From Sulfurovaceae bacterium (GTDB lineage Bacteria > Campylobacterota > Campylobacteria > Campylobacterales > Sulfurovaceae), in contig JAOZOG010000029.1 in the NCBI GenBank assembly GCA_029933395.1, forward strand, positions 6,161-17,245: DNA of 11,085 nt, given 5' to 3'. The notes below the pieces were generated by a model. It was not told where the DNA came from, did no database searches, and saw only the letters and a program-made list of their open reading frames with translations. A program made the translations under genes and the position numbers. Positions 1 through 8,435 of the stretch are shown in pieces (positions within the stretch are counted from its first letter, which is position 1; every line of letters begins with the position of its first letter).

Positions 1-9
1 GACTCCGAC

Positions 10-504
10 CTACAAAATCACCTCGATCTCCCTGGAGTCGAGCTCCACCTTCTTGGCTTTGGAGATGCGGTCCTCCTGCAGCTTGATCTTGAGCTCATCA
101 TCATCGAGTGCCATGATCTGGATCGCCAGATAGGCTGAGTTGATCGCACCCGCTTTGCCGATCGCCACTGTCGCGACCGGCATCCCTGCCGGCATCATGA
201 CCGTACTCAGAAGTGCATCTTCTCCACGCAGTTCACCGCTTGCCATCGGGACACCGATCACCGGCTTGGTCGTCGCACCTGCCAATGCTCCGGCAAGATG
301 TGCCGCCATCCCTGCCGCAGCGATAAAGACCCGTGCACCCTTCTCTTCGGCTTCGGCAATATATTTCTTGGTCCGCTCGGGACTTCTATGCGCAGAAGAG
401 ATGATCAGCTCATAGGGAACACCGAACTTCTCCAGTGTCACCTCACACTCTTTCATCACCTCATAGTCACTCTTGCTTCCTATCACGATCGATACAAATT
501 TCAT
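10..504 (-). CDS. purE: PurE, N5-carboxyaminoimidazole ribonucleotide mutase (class I)
   Basis: This cytoplasmic enzyme of de novo purine synthesis moves the carboxylate of N5-CAIR to C4, giving CAIR. The 164-residue length fits bacterial class I PurE. Visible motifs are the N-terminal GSKSD loop (residues 9-13), SAHRSPER with the expected catalytic His39 and Arg40, AAHLAG around His69, a GVPM segment, and IGKAGA near residue 115. The SAHR motif, with Arg, favours the class I mutase that works with PurK over class II AIR carboxylase; purK is not in the window. The ATG overlaps the stop of the upstream U32 gene by 4 bp (ATGA, 501-504), so translation is probably coupled. The stop is TAG at 12-10. 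The few bases beyond it contain a GGAG on the minus strand (6-3), so another minus-strand gene may start just outside the window. Identity is very secure; the class call is fairly secure. Confidence 0.96.
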   Translation of the reverse strand: MKFVSIVIGSKSDYEVMKECEVTLEKFGVPYELIISSAHRSPERTKKYIAEAEEKGARVFIAAAGMAAHLAGALAGATTKPVIGVPMASGELRGEDALLSTVMMPAGMPVATVAIGKAGAINSAYLAIQIMALDDDELKIKLQEDRISKAKKVELDSREIEVIL

Positions 505-1856
505 TCATTTTCCTTTACAGTATATTTGACTTTCAGATCTGCGGGCGTGGAATCATCGGTCAATCCCTTTTTTGCCAATGCCTCGTCGATTCTCCGTCTG
601 AGAATCGTATAGCCGGGCAGCTTCGCGGGCAGAAGAATCTCATTTAAATCCCCGCTGTGAATGCACTCGAATATTTTTCCCGACTTCGATACAATTTTTT
701 TGAACGTCAGCCAGTATGTTCCGTCTGATTTCGAAATTTTACCATATTCATTGTCTACCGTCTCGACTCTGGCTCCGACAGGCAGCACGATCTCGACTCT
801 GTCACCGATACAACTCTTGTCTTTGCAGCGCCATGTCGTCCCATCTTCGCCAACCAGTCCGGCTACCTGATGGGTACCGTACTGTATCGAAAACCCCTGT
901 GCCTGTGTATCACTCTTCTCAAAAGGGCGTGAGATCAGATAGGCATCGGTAAAGCCCCGATTCTGCGTCGTATTGAGCTCAGCCTGGTATTTTTCCGCAT
1001 CAAATGACCCGGCATAATAGTCATCGATAGCCTGACGATAGGCCTTGGTCACCACAGCGGCATAATAGGGAGACTTGGTGCGCCCCTCGATCTTGAGCGA
1101 GTCGATTACCCCCGAGGCAAGTATCTCGTCGACGTGCGAAGCCATATTCATATCTTTGGCGTTCATAATGTAGGTCCCCACCTCACTCTCCTCTTCGAGC
1201 CTGAATGTGGTATCGGTTTCCGGATTGTACGCATAGATCTCATAGGGGAAACGGCAGTCGTTGGCACACGATCCGCGGTTGGGGACCCTGCCTGTCTGGA
1301 GAGCCGAGATGAGACAGCGTCCGCTGTAGGCGAAACACATCGACCCATGCACGAAGACTTCGAGTTCCAGATCAGGAATCACCGACTTGATCGCTTCACA
1401 ATCCCTGAGACTGATTTCACGGGCAACGATAATGCGACTGACGCCCAGATCGTAATAGACCTGCGCATCCAAAGCATTCATCACATTGGCCTGTGTCGAG
1501 AGGTGAACCGGGATATCGGGTGCGATCTTTCGTGCCAGCTTGACGACTCCGGGACTGGAGACGATGAGGGCATCGGGTTTCAGCTCGGCAAGTTTGGCGA
1601 TATGGTTTTCATAGAGCTTCAACTGGGAGTTGAAAGGGAAACTGTTGACGGTGCTGTAGACTTTTTTGCCCCGTGCATGCGCATAGGCGATCCCCTCCGC
1701 ATAAGAATCCATATCGAACTCTTTGCCCGACCGGATACGCAGCGAGAAGGTACTGGTGCCACCATAGACAGCATCGGCACCGTAATTGAGAGCAATCTTC
1801 ATCTTTTCCAGATTGCCCGCCGGCGCCAAAAGCTCTACTCTGTTCTCTCTTGCCAT
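501..1856 (-). CDS. trhP: U32 family protein, probable tRNA U34 hydroxylase TrhP
   Basis: The family is annotated as peptidase U32, but characterised members of this length (E. coli YegQ/TrhP, about 450 residues) make 5-hydroxyuridine at tRNA position 34 using prephenate; a shorter relative, RlhA, modifies 23S rRNA. The N-terminal VELLAPAGNLEKMK begins the TIM-barrel-like domain. The U32 signature (EVFVHGSMCF followed by SGRC) lies near residues 165-182. Cysteines at about 174, 181 and 197 are spaced like the Fe-S ligands known in UbiU-type U32 proteins. A C-terminal beta domain (about 320-420) follows. I start at ATG 1856 (MARENRVELL, 451 residues) because a GAGGA sequence lies just before it. 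The upstream in-frame ATG at 1871 has no ribosome binding site and would add only MLRKI. The gene overlaps purE by 4 bp. Family is certain; TrhP rather than another U32 subgroup is inferred from length and domain layout. Confidence 0.88.
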   Translation of the reverse strand: MARENRVELLAPAGNLEKMKIALNYGADAVYGGTSTFSLRIRSGKEFDMDSYAEGIAYAHARGKKVYSTVNSFPFNSQLKLYENHIAKLAELKPDALIVSSPGVVKLARKIAPDIPVHLSTQANVMNALDAQVYYDLGVSRIIVAREISLRDCEAIKSVIPDLELEVFVHGSMCFAYSGRCLISALQTGRVPNRGSCANDCRFPYEIYAYNPETDTTFRLEEESEVGTYIMNAKDMNMASHVDEILASGVIDSLKIEGRTKSPYYAAVVTKAYRQAIDDYYAGSFDAEKYQAELNTTQNRGFTDAYLISRPFEKSDTQAQGFSIQYGTHQVAGLVGEDGTTWRCKDKSCIGDRVEIVLPVGARVETVDNEYGKISKSDGTYWLTFKKIVSKSGKIFECIHSGDLNEILLPAKLPGYTILRRRIDEALAKKGLTDDSTPADLKVKYTVKENE

Positions 1857-1885
1857 TATTTTCCTCAACATTTCATAAGTCTATT

Positions 1886-1891
1886 ATTTTA
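1886..1891 (-). promoter_or_regulatory. Possible -10 element for the U32-purE operon
   Basis: Read on the minus strand, GGTAAAAT lies about 30 bases upstream of the preferred U32 start, with TAAAAT as the candidate -10 hexamer. No convincing -35 hexamer is visible, which is common in Campylobacterota. If used, transcription would start near 1879, giving a leader of about 23 bases that contains the GAGGA ribosome binding site. It would leave almost no leader for the alternative start at 1871. Confidence 0.35.
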
Positions 1892-1966
1892 CCTTAATAG
1901 TAGTAAAAGAGAGTTTTATCCAAAACAAATCAAAGAAAAGCAGGATCTTATACATTGGTATTTTTA

Positions 1967-1975
1967 TGCTAAAAT
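1967..1975 (+). promoter_or_regulatory. Extended -10 promoter abutting the hisJ start codon
   Basis: The sequence TGC followed by TAAAAT is a good extended -10 element within TTTTTATGCTAAAAT. The hexamer ends 6 bases before the hisJ ATG, so transcription would be expected to begin at or next to the A of the start codon. There is no Shine-Dalgarno sequence in the preceding 20 bases. A weaker alternative hexamer (TTATAC, 1948-1953) would give a leader of about 20 bases, also without a ribosome binding site. Confidence 0.55.
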
Positions 1976-1981
1976 CAGCCT

Positions 1982-2770
1982 ATGAAAACGATACGTATTG
2001 ACCTGCACAACCACACCACCCGCTGCAACCACGCCGAGGGAACCATCGACGAATATATCCAAAGAGCGATCGAACTCGGTATCGACATCTACGGCTTCAG
2101 TGAGCATGCCCCGATGGATTTCGACGAAGGCTACCGTCTCTCTTTCGATGAGATGGGAGACTACCGCTCCGATATACTGACAGCCAGAGAAAAATTCCAT
2201 GATCAAATAGAGATCCTGCTGGGCTATGAAGTAGACTGGCTGCCGGGCCATATGGATGAACGCGTTTTGAACGCTGAGGTCGATTTCCTGATCGGTTCTG
2301 TCCATTTCATCGACAAATGGAGTTTTGACAATCCGGAGTTTATCGGGGGCTGGAAAGCGCGTAACGTGGATGAGATATGGCAGGCCTACTTCGAAGCGAC
2401 GGAGGCGATGGCCCAAAGCGGCCTTTTCGATATCGCCGGCCATTTCGATCTCATCAAGGTCTTCAAGTATCTTCCCAAAAAAGATATTCGGCTGCTCGCC
2501 AAAAACGCCCTCTCGGCCATCAAAAAGTCCGATATGGTTCTGGAGATCAACAGCGCCGGACTGCGCAAACCGATCGGGGAGCTCTATCCTTCCAGAGTGC
2601 TGCTGGAGGAGGCCTTCACGCTCGATATCCCCATCACTTTCGGCTCGGATGCACACAGCGTCGATCAGGTCGGCTTCGGTTACGAAGAGGCTGTCACAAT
2701 GGCAAAAACTGTTGGCTATAAAAAAGCTGTTACTTTTAAAAAGCGCGAGAGGGAATTGATTACTTTTTAA
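1982..2770 (+). CDS. hisJ: HisJ, PHP-family histidinol-phosphatase
   Basis: The enzyme hydrolyses L-histidinol phosphate to L-histidinol and phosphate, a late step of histidine synthesis in the cytoplasm. The 262 residues show PHP-domain metal motifs in order: DLHNHTTRCNHA at residues 7-18, GFSEHAP near 37, GYEVDWLPG near 81, DFLIGSVHF near 95, DIAGHFDLIKVF near 151, EINSAGLRKP near 188, and a terminal GSDAHSVDQVG. This pattern and length match the HisJ type rather than the PHP domain of DNA polymerase III. The start is well fixed: the in-frame codon at 1970-1972 is TAA, no other start lies between it and the ATG, and the HNH motif begins only eight residues in. No ribosome binding site precedes the ATG. 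The gene diverges from the U32-purE operon; glnA follows after 77 bp with its own ribosome binding site. It is isolated from other his genes in this window. Confidence 0.92.
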   Translation: MKTIRIDLHNHTTRCNHAEGTIDEYIQRAIELGIDIYGFSEHAPMDFDEGYRLSFDEMGDYRSDILTAREKFHDQIEILLGYEVDWLPGHMDERVLNAEVDFLIGSVHFIDKWSFDNPEFIGGWKARNVDEIWQAYFEATEAMAQSGLFDIAGHFDLIKVFKYLPKKDIRLLAKNALSAIKKSDMVLEINSAGLRKPIGELYPSRVLLEEAFTLDIPITFGSDAHSVDQVGFGYEEAVTMAKTVGYKKAVTFKKRERELITF

Positions 2771-2804
2771 TCAAAAACATTAGGGAACTTTAGTTCATGT
2801 TGGA

Positions 2805-2840
2805 TACAATATTTGGATTCTAATTTTTAAATTGAAGGAG
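2805..2840 (+). promoter_or_regulatory. glnA leader: candidate -10 and strong ribosome binding site
   Basis: GGATACAAT contains a -10-like TACAAT at 2805-2810 without a recognisable -35. A strong AAGGAG at 2835-2840 sits 7 bases before the glnA ATG. I looked for a sigma-54 site (GG and GC ten bases apart) because glnA uses one in enterobacteria, and found none. The ribosome binding site is certain; the -10 assignment is moderate. Confidence 0.5.
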
Positions 2841-2847
2841 ATACCTA

Positions 2848-4278
2848 ATGGGTAAATTTGTAAACAATATCGACGAGTTTTTTTCTTACTGCAAAGAGAA
2901 TGAGGTCGAATTCGTCGATCTGCGCTTCACGGACATCAAGGGGGCATGGCACCACCTGACCTACAGAATGAGCGCAGTCAATACCGAAAATCTGGAGCAA
3001 GGCTTCCCGTTTGACGGCTCTTCTATCGATGCATGGCAGCCGATCAATAAATCTGATATGATTCTCAAGCCGGATGTACCGACAGCGTTCCTCGACCCTT
3101 TCACGGCCGATCCTACGATCATTCTCTTTTGTGATGTCTATGATATCTACAAGGATAAACTCTACGAAAAATGCCCACGCTCCATCGCCAAAAAAGCACT
3201 CAAGCACATTTCTGATATCGGATTGGCCGATGCTGCCTACTTCGGCCCGGAAAATGAGTTCTTCATCTTCGACCATGTCGAGTTTAATGACAATATCAAC
3301 GAAGCGGGCTACCGCGTAGACTCCGAAGAGGGTGAGTGGAACGATCCTTCAAGATTCGACGACTACGGCAACATGGGCCACAGACCAAGAACAAAGGGCG
3401 GTTACTTTCCGGTTATGCCTACCGACTCTATGGTAGACCTCAGGGCAGAAATGATGCAGATCCTCGAAGAGGTAGGACTCGAAGTCATACTCGGACACCA
3501 TGAGGTGGCTCAGGCTCAGGGCGAGATCGGTATCGTCTTCTCCGATATCATTACGGCAGCGGACAACGTCCAGAAGTACAAGTACGTCGTCAAGATGGTC
3601 GCACACCTCAATGGCAAAACAGCGACATTTATGCCAAAACCGCTCTACGGAGACAACGGAAACGGTATGCACGTCCACCAGTCACTCTGGAAAGATGGCA
3701 ACAACCTCTTCTACAAAGAGGGTGAGTATGGCAACCTCAGTGAAATGGCACTGTATTATGTTGGCGGCATCTTCAAGCACGCTGCAGCAGTCGCCTCTTT
3801 CACCAATGCGATGACCAACTCCTACAAGCGTCTGATTCCAGGATTTGAAGCACCAAGCATCCTGACCTATTCCAGCCAGAACAGATCGGCATCCTGTCGT
3901 ATCCCATACGGTGCAGGAGAGAAAGCGACACGTGTCGAGATGCGTTTCCCCGACTCCACGGCCTGCCCCTACCTCGCTTTTTCCGCAATGATGATGGCAG
4001 GACTCGACGGTATCAAGAACAAAACGGTTCCGGTCGGCCCAATGGATGAAGATCTCTTCGAACTGACACTAAGCGAAATCAGAGAAAAAGGTATCCCTCA
4101 GATGCCGCACACACTCCGTGAAGCACTCGAAGGCCTCATTGCGGACAATGAATTCCTCAAGCCGGTCTTTACCGATGAGTTCATCGACACCTATCAGCAC
4201 TACAAATTTGAGACTCAGGTTTGGCCGGACGAAGCCCGCCCAACTGCCTTCGAATTCAAGTCCACCTACTCCTGCTAG
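2848..4278 (+). CDS. glnA: GlnA, type I glutamine synthetase lacking the adenylylation tyrosine
   Basis: The enzyme makes glutamine from glutamate, ammonia and ATP and is the main entry of ammonia into metabolism; family members are dodecamers in the cytoplasm. The 476-residue length fits bacterial GSI. Motifs in order: FDGSSIDAW near residue 55, PENEFFIFD near 133 (metal ligands), GNGMHVHQSLWKDG near 271, the ATP-site segment KRLIPGFEAP near 330, NRSASCRIPYG near 347, and RVEMRFPDSTACPYLAF near 363. At the place where E. coli GlnA has NLYDLP with the adenylylated Tyr397, this protein has DLFELT with Phe404, so control by GlnE adenylylation should not operate. I recall the H. pylori enzyme having a similar change. 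The gene has its own strong ribosome binding site and probably its own promoter, and a weak terminator follows. No nitrogen-regulatory genes (glnB, amtB) adjoin it here. Confidence 0.97.
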   Translation: MGKFVNNIDEFFSYCKENEVEFVDLRFTDIKGAWHHLTYRMSAVNTENLEQGFPFDGSSIDAWQPINKSDMILKPDVPTAFLDPFTADPTIILFCDVYDIYKDKLYEKCPRSIAKKALKHISDIGLADAAYFGPENEFFIFDHVEFNDNINEAGYRVDSEEGEWNDPSRFDDYGNMGHRPRTKGGYFPVMPTDSMVDLRAEMMQILEEVGLEVILGHHEVAQAQGEIGIVFSDIITAADNVQKYKYVVKMVAHLNGKTATFMPKPLYGDNGNGMHVHQSLWKDGNNLFYKEGEYGNLSEMALYYVGGIFKHAAAVASFTNAMTNSYKRLIPGFEAPSILTYSSQNRSASCRIPYGAGEKATRVEMRFPDSTACPYLAFSAMMMAGLDGIKNKTVPVGPMDEDLFELTLSEIREKGIPQMPHTLREALEGLIADNEFLKPVFTDEFIDTYQHYKFETQVWPDEARPTAFEFKSTYSC

Positions 4279-4279
4279 G

Positions 4280-4317
4280 CCGGACACATACCCGTCTCTC
4301 CTCCGGGAGTGTGCCGG
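4280..4317 (+). terminator. Probable terminator after glnA
   Basis: One base after the glnA stop codon, CCGG, CACA and CCCG on the left pair with CGGG, TGTG and CCGG on the right around a 9-base loop. The stem has one bulged A (4284) and one A-A mismatch. A T-rich but interrupted stretch (ATATTTCCTCTTATT) follows, so termination may be incomplete. The convergent recombinase gene ends at 4390. The rest of the 111-bp spacer holds nothing I recognise. Confidence 0.55.
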
Positions 4318-4389
4318 GATATTTCCTCTTATTCCATTCTCTCAAATTCATTACTGCTCAAACGAACACAAACAAACTATATATTTTAC

Positions 4390-5214
4390 TCACGATCCAT
4401 TTCTCAGCGGATGATAGCGATTCATCGTCTCTGCCAGATTCTCTCTTTGGATGTGTGTATAGATCTGTGTGGTGATGAGCGAACTGTGGCCCAACAGCTC
4501 CTGCACAACCCGAAGATCCGCGCCTCCGATGATGAGTGCCGAGGCAAATGAGTGGCGCAGCACATGGGGGGAGATGCCCAGATATTTTTTGACGATCTTA
4601 TAGGCAGAGATGCGGCTCAGTACACCTCCGCGATAGTTGAGCCATAGATTACTGCTCTGCATCCCTGCTGCTTCCAGGTAGGCTTCCAGTGCCTCCACTG
4701 CTACCGGAGCAAGCGGAACGACCCTCTCCTTCTCTCCTTTGGCAAAACGGATCTTCAACCAGCCATCCGCAATATCTCTACGCTGCACACTGAGTGCTTC
4801 ACTGACCCGGCAACCGCTCGCATAGAGAAAAAGGATCAATGCGTAATCCCGCAGACCGGCAAGGGTCGTACGGTCGATCAGCGATACACCCTGCATGATC
4901 TCTTCGTAACTGAGATATTTCGGAAGATTTTTCGGTACTTTTGCCATAGGGATGCGAATCTTCATCGCCGTAAAATCGTTTCGGTGGCAAAAATGGTAAA
5001 AGCTGTTGATAGAGGAGAGTTTCCGGTTGAGTGTTCGCTTGTTTTCGAATGTAGAGAGAAATGAGAGAATATCGACTGTTTCCAGCCGGAGCAGTGTTTT
5101 GGAACTCTGCGTCTCGAGCTGCTTCAGGTCTGTGATGTAGGATTCGACTGTCTGGGTATCGAGTGCCTTGATGACACTCAAATACTCTTCAAATGCCGCA
5201 AGGATATCACTCAC
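4390..5214 (-). CDS. Tyrosine recombinase, XerC/XerD-type
   Basis: This is a site-specific recombinase of 274 residues. The N-terminal SAM-like core-binding domain covers about 1-90 and the catalytic domain the rest. The catalytic set is complete: Arg136 (GCRVSEAL), Lys159 (FAKGEKE), His217 and Arg220 (HVLRH), His243 (LLGHSS) and nucleophile Tyr252 (QIYTH). Chromosomal placement in a housekeeping operon, with no integrase-type arm-binding domain and no phage genes nearby, favours a cellular Xer role such as chromosome-dimer resolution. Campylobacter and Helicobacter use a single longer XerH (about 350 residues) at difH; this one is the usual XerC/D length, so I give no symbol. It starts with GTG, overlapping the stop of the upstream lipoprotein gene by 4 bp (GTGA, 5214-5211). 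It is the last gene of a three-gene operon. I see no obvious dif site in the window. Confidence 0.88.
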   Translation of the reverse strand: MSDILAAFEEYLSVIKALDTQTVESYITDLKQLETQSSKTLLRLETVDILSFLSTFENKRTLNRKLSSINSFYHFCHRNDFTAMKIRIPMAKVPKNLPKYLSYEEIMQGVSLIDRTTLAGLRDYALILFLYASGCRVSEALSVQRRDIADGWLKIRFAKGEKERVVPLAPVAVEALEAYLEAAGMQSSNLWLNYRGGVLSRISAYKIVKKYLGISPHVLRHSFASALIIGGADLRVVQELLGHSSLITTQIYTHIQRENLAETMNRYHPLRNGS

Positions 5215-6215
5215 AACTTCAGTTTGTCGAGGGCAATTACCTTGTTGTCCGTATAGATTCTGTGACCGGAAGTGACGGCGAAGCTTTTGACTTTGCCGAC
5301 ATCATAGATACGATACCTCTTCAATGCAGCATCGAGTACGATCAATGAGCCTTTCTGATCCAGCGCATAGACACGGCCGCCAAATGCGGTAGCGGCACTG
5401 AAGTGGGCAAATTTGAATTTTTTTCTCGCAAGCTCTTTGAGCGATGGTGAGAACTTGACGATTTCCCCCGCCTTGGTAAAGACGTAGATCGCTTTATTGG
5501 CGACTGCCACTTCACTGATCCCTTCACTGAACTCACCCTCGCTGCTGCCGATGATCATCACTCTGCTTGGTGTCGCAGCGACCAGTGTGTTACCCATTCG
5601 TGAGAGGAAGATGATATTGTTGAGTTTGGTTTTGGAGCTGACGTAAATCACTCTGGCATTTTCCGGACTCTGCATATCGAGGATCAGCAATTTGCCGTCT
5701 AGTGTCGGGATCACCGCAAGACTGTCGACAAATATCGGACTGGCGATACGCGCATCGACCGCAAAGACATCGTCCGATTTGCTCTCTATCAGCTTCTCTT
5801 TGGTAGAGAGCTTGTAGATGCCAAAAGTATTGTCCTGGAGGAGATAGACAACCTTGCCGTTCTTGATCGCCGCCGAGACGACAGGTGCTTCAAAGTGAAC
5901 CGTTCTGACCACTTTTTTGCTCTTCTTGCTGATCAGGGAGAGTGTCCCTGCACCGTTCGCTGCCAGAATCGTTGAAGCATTCTCTCCAAGATAGTGATTT
6001 CCGGCACCCAGATGAACCTGGCCGGGGCCTTTTTTGCTGACATAAGTCCCATTGTCGAACGTCATACCGTTACGCGTGAGATAGACAGCCTTGCCCTTAT
6101 GCCCACTGATGGCACCGGCAGCCTTGTAGGTCTGCGCGGGTTCAAAATATTTCTTGCCACTGCATCCTGCAAAAAGAAGCAGAGCGACAGCGGCCCAGAT
6201 CAACTGTTTCATCAT
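5211..6215 (-). CDS. Beta-propeller lipoprotein, BamB-like
   Basis: This is a predicted envelope lipoprotein of 334 residues. A charged start, a hydrophobic stretch (about 5-16) and the lipobox FAGC place the lipidated Cys at residue 18. Ser at +2 allows transport to the outer membrane. The remainder is a series of short beta-rich blades with recurring hydrophobic strand, Gly or Asp turn and a 'VYLL, LLILD, AIYVFT, VYALD, SLIVLD' rhythm typical of PQQ- or WD-like propellers. The upstream, overlapping gene has the topology of YfgM, and in E. coli yfgM directly precedes bamB, the propeller lipoprotein of the beta-barrel assembly machine. A BamB-like role is therefore plausible but is inferred from architecture and gene order. 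The start is uncertain by one codon: the second ATG (6212) has better spacing from the AAGGG sequence than the first. It overlaps both neighbours by 4 bp. Confidence 0.8.
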   Translation of the reverse strand: MMKQLIWAAVALLLFAGCSGKKYFEPAQTYKAAGAISGHKGKAVYLTRNGMTFDNGTYVSKKGPGQVHLGAGNHYLGENASTILAANGAGTLSLISKKSKKVVRTVHFEAPVVSAAIKNGKVVYLLQDNTFGIYKLSTKEKLIESKSDDVFAVDARIASPIFVDSLAVIPTLDGKLLILDMQSPENARVIYVSSKTKLNNIIFLSRMGNTLVAATPSRVMIIGSSEGEFSEGISEVAVANKAIYVFTKAGEIVKFSPSLKELARKKFKFAHFSAATAFGGRVYALDQKGSLIVLDAALKRYRIYDVGKVKSFAVTSGHRIYTDNKVIALDKLKL

Positions 6216-6790
6216 TTGCCCTTGATTGTATAGTGCTTCAACAGATTGGCAACCTGAGCGACTGGAGAACGTGCATCGATCAGTTCCAGCTTGGCTTTTG
6301 CCTCTTCCCTTTTACCGGCCTTCAGTGCAATATAGGCATCTTCGATCAGAGACATCTCTTTATAATAGACCGATTCACTGGGCTTGGATGCCAGAACCTG
6401 ACTGCTGTATCGGCTGATGTCGGCAATCAGGGGATTTTTGCTCCCGGCAAGCTCTTCCAATTTCCCGGCATCTTTGGATTTGATCGCCTCTTCATAACTG
6501 TAGAGCTCGAAAAGTGCAGGATTTTTACTGCGAAGCTGTGCGAGTGCCTCACTGTTTTTGGGGTCCTTCTGCAAGAGCAAAAAGGCTTCGTTGGCACTGT
6601 TGAGTTTCGCCTCATGAATAGCGCCCATAATCGCTTTCCCTGCAAAGAAAAGAACGATAGCACCCACTACAGCCCAGATTTTATATCGATGTTTCTTATA
6701 AAAAGTTTCAGCTTTCAGCACGCTTTCGAGTACTTTCTCGTCCCCGCTCAGCTCTTGTTTGACATAATTGACATTATCCTGAATATTCAC
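6212..6790 (-). CDS. Single-pass membrane protein, YfgM-like with TPR-type periplasmic domain
   Basis: This 192-residue protein has a polar N-terminal segment (1-36), one transmembrane helix at about 37-57 (IWAVVGAIVLFFAG) and an alpha-helical, Ala/Lys/Glu-rich remainder whose paired helices resemble divergent tetratricopeptide repeats. The N-terminal part should be cytoplasmic and the rest periplasmic. Length and layout match E. coli YfgM (about 206 residues), which associates with the SecYEG translocon and periplasmic chaperones and is encoded directly before bamB. I do not see enough sequence identity to be sure of homology. The start is GTG at 6790, supported by AGGAG at 6800-6796 and by a strong promoter upstream. 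It is the first gene of the operon, and its stop overlaps the start of the lipoprotein gene (ATGA). An anchored periplasmic helper protein of unknown partner is the cautious description. Confidence 0.75.
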   Translation of the reverse strand: MNIQDNVNYVKQELSGDEKVLESVLKAETFYKKHRYKIWAVVGAIVLFFAGKAIMGAIHEAKLNSANEAFLLLQKDPKNSEALAQLRSKNPALFELYSYEEAIKSKDAGKLEELAGSKNPLIADISRYSSQVLASKPSESVYYKEMSLIEDAYIALKAGKREEAKAKLELIDARSPVAQVANLLKHYTIKGK

Positions 6791-6840
6791 ACAGACTCCT
6801 GATATTGAAAGACAAAGGGGTAGCCCTCTATTTTGCGCTT

Positions 6841-6870
6841 ATTATACCATCAGGAGTTGAAATTTGACAA
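6841..6870 (-). promoter_or_regulatory. Sigma-70 promoter of the YfgM-like/lipoprotein/recombinase operon
   Basis: On the minus strand, TTGTCA (6870-6865) and a perfect TATAAT (6846-6841) are 18 bases apart, and TGG directly before the hexamer makes it an extended -10. The expected transcript starts near 6834, giving a leader of about 44 bases that ends with AGGAG before the GTG start. Confidence 0.75.
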
Positions 6871-6940
6871 AACGCTGCCTCTATCTCCCCACAAAACAGC
6901 CGGTAAATCGGCGAATAAAATGTGAATTTCTCTTTCCCTC

Positions 6941-6969
6941 TTGACCATATAAGCGTTTTATGCTATAAA
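6941..6969 (+). promoter_or_regulatory. Sigma-70 promoter of the suf operon
   Basis: TTGACC (6941-6946) and TATAAA (6964-6969) are separated by exactly 17 bases, and TGC immediately before the hexamer gives an extended -10. Transcription should start near 6976. The leader of about 26 bases carries AGGA at 6992-6995, 6 bases from the sufB ATG. I could not recognise a Fur or IscR-type operator around it. The promoter is divergent from the one at 6841-6870. Confidence 0.75.
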
Positions 6970-7001
6970 TAATACAAATTAACTCCGAATTAGGAAAAGC
7001 A

Positions 7002-8431
<1,430 letters not shown>

Positions 8432-8435
<4 letters not shown>

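Noticed and set aside
1134..1985. 283-codon plus-strand frame over the U32 gene
   Set aside because: Antisense to a conserved gene, with no family features; its C-terminal end runs through the AT-rich divergent spacer.
1964..2656. 230-codon minus-strand frame over hisJ
   Set aside because: Shadow of hisJ with no motif. The same applies to the 209-codon frame at 7170-7799 opposite sufB.
2801..2816. Possible sigma-54 promoter upstream of glnA
   Set aside because: TGG is present but no GC occurs at the required ten-base spacing; a -10-like TACAAT explains the region better.
6899..6912. GCCG-N6-CGGC inverted repeat midway between the divergent promoters
   Set aside because: The arms are only 4 bp and the element does not overlap either promoter, so chance is a sufficient explanation.
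6980..6992. Near-palindrome TAACTCCGAATTA in the sufB leader, considered as an Rrf2/IscR-type operator
   Set aside because: Only five of six pairs match, about what a spacer of this size yields by chance, and it does not fit an IscR or Fur consensus I know.
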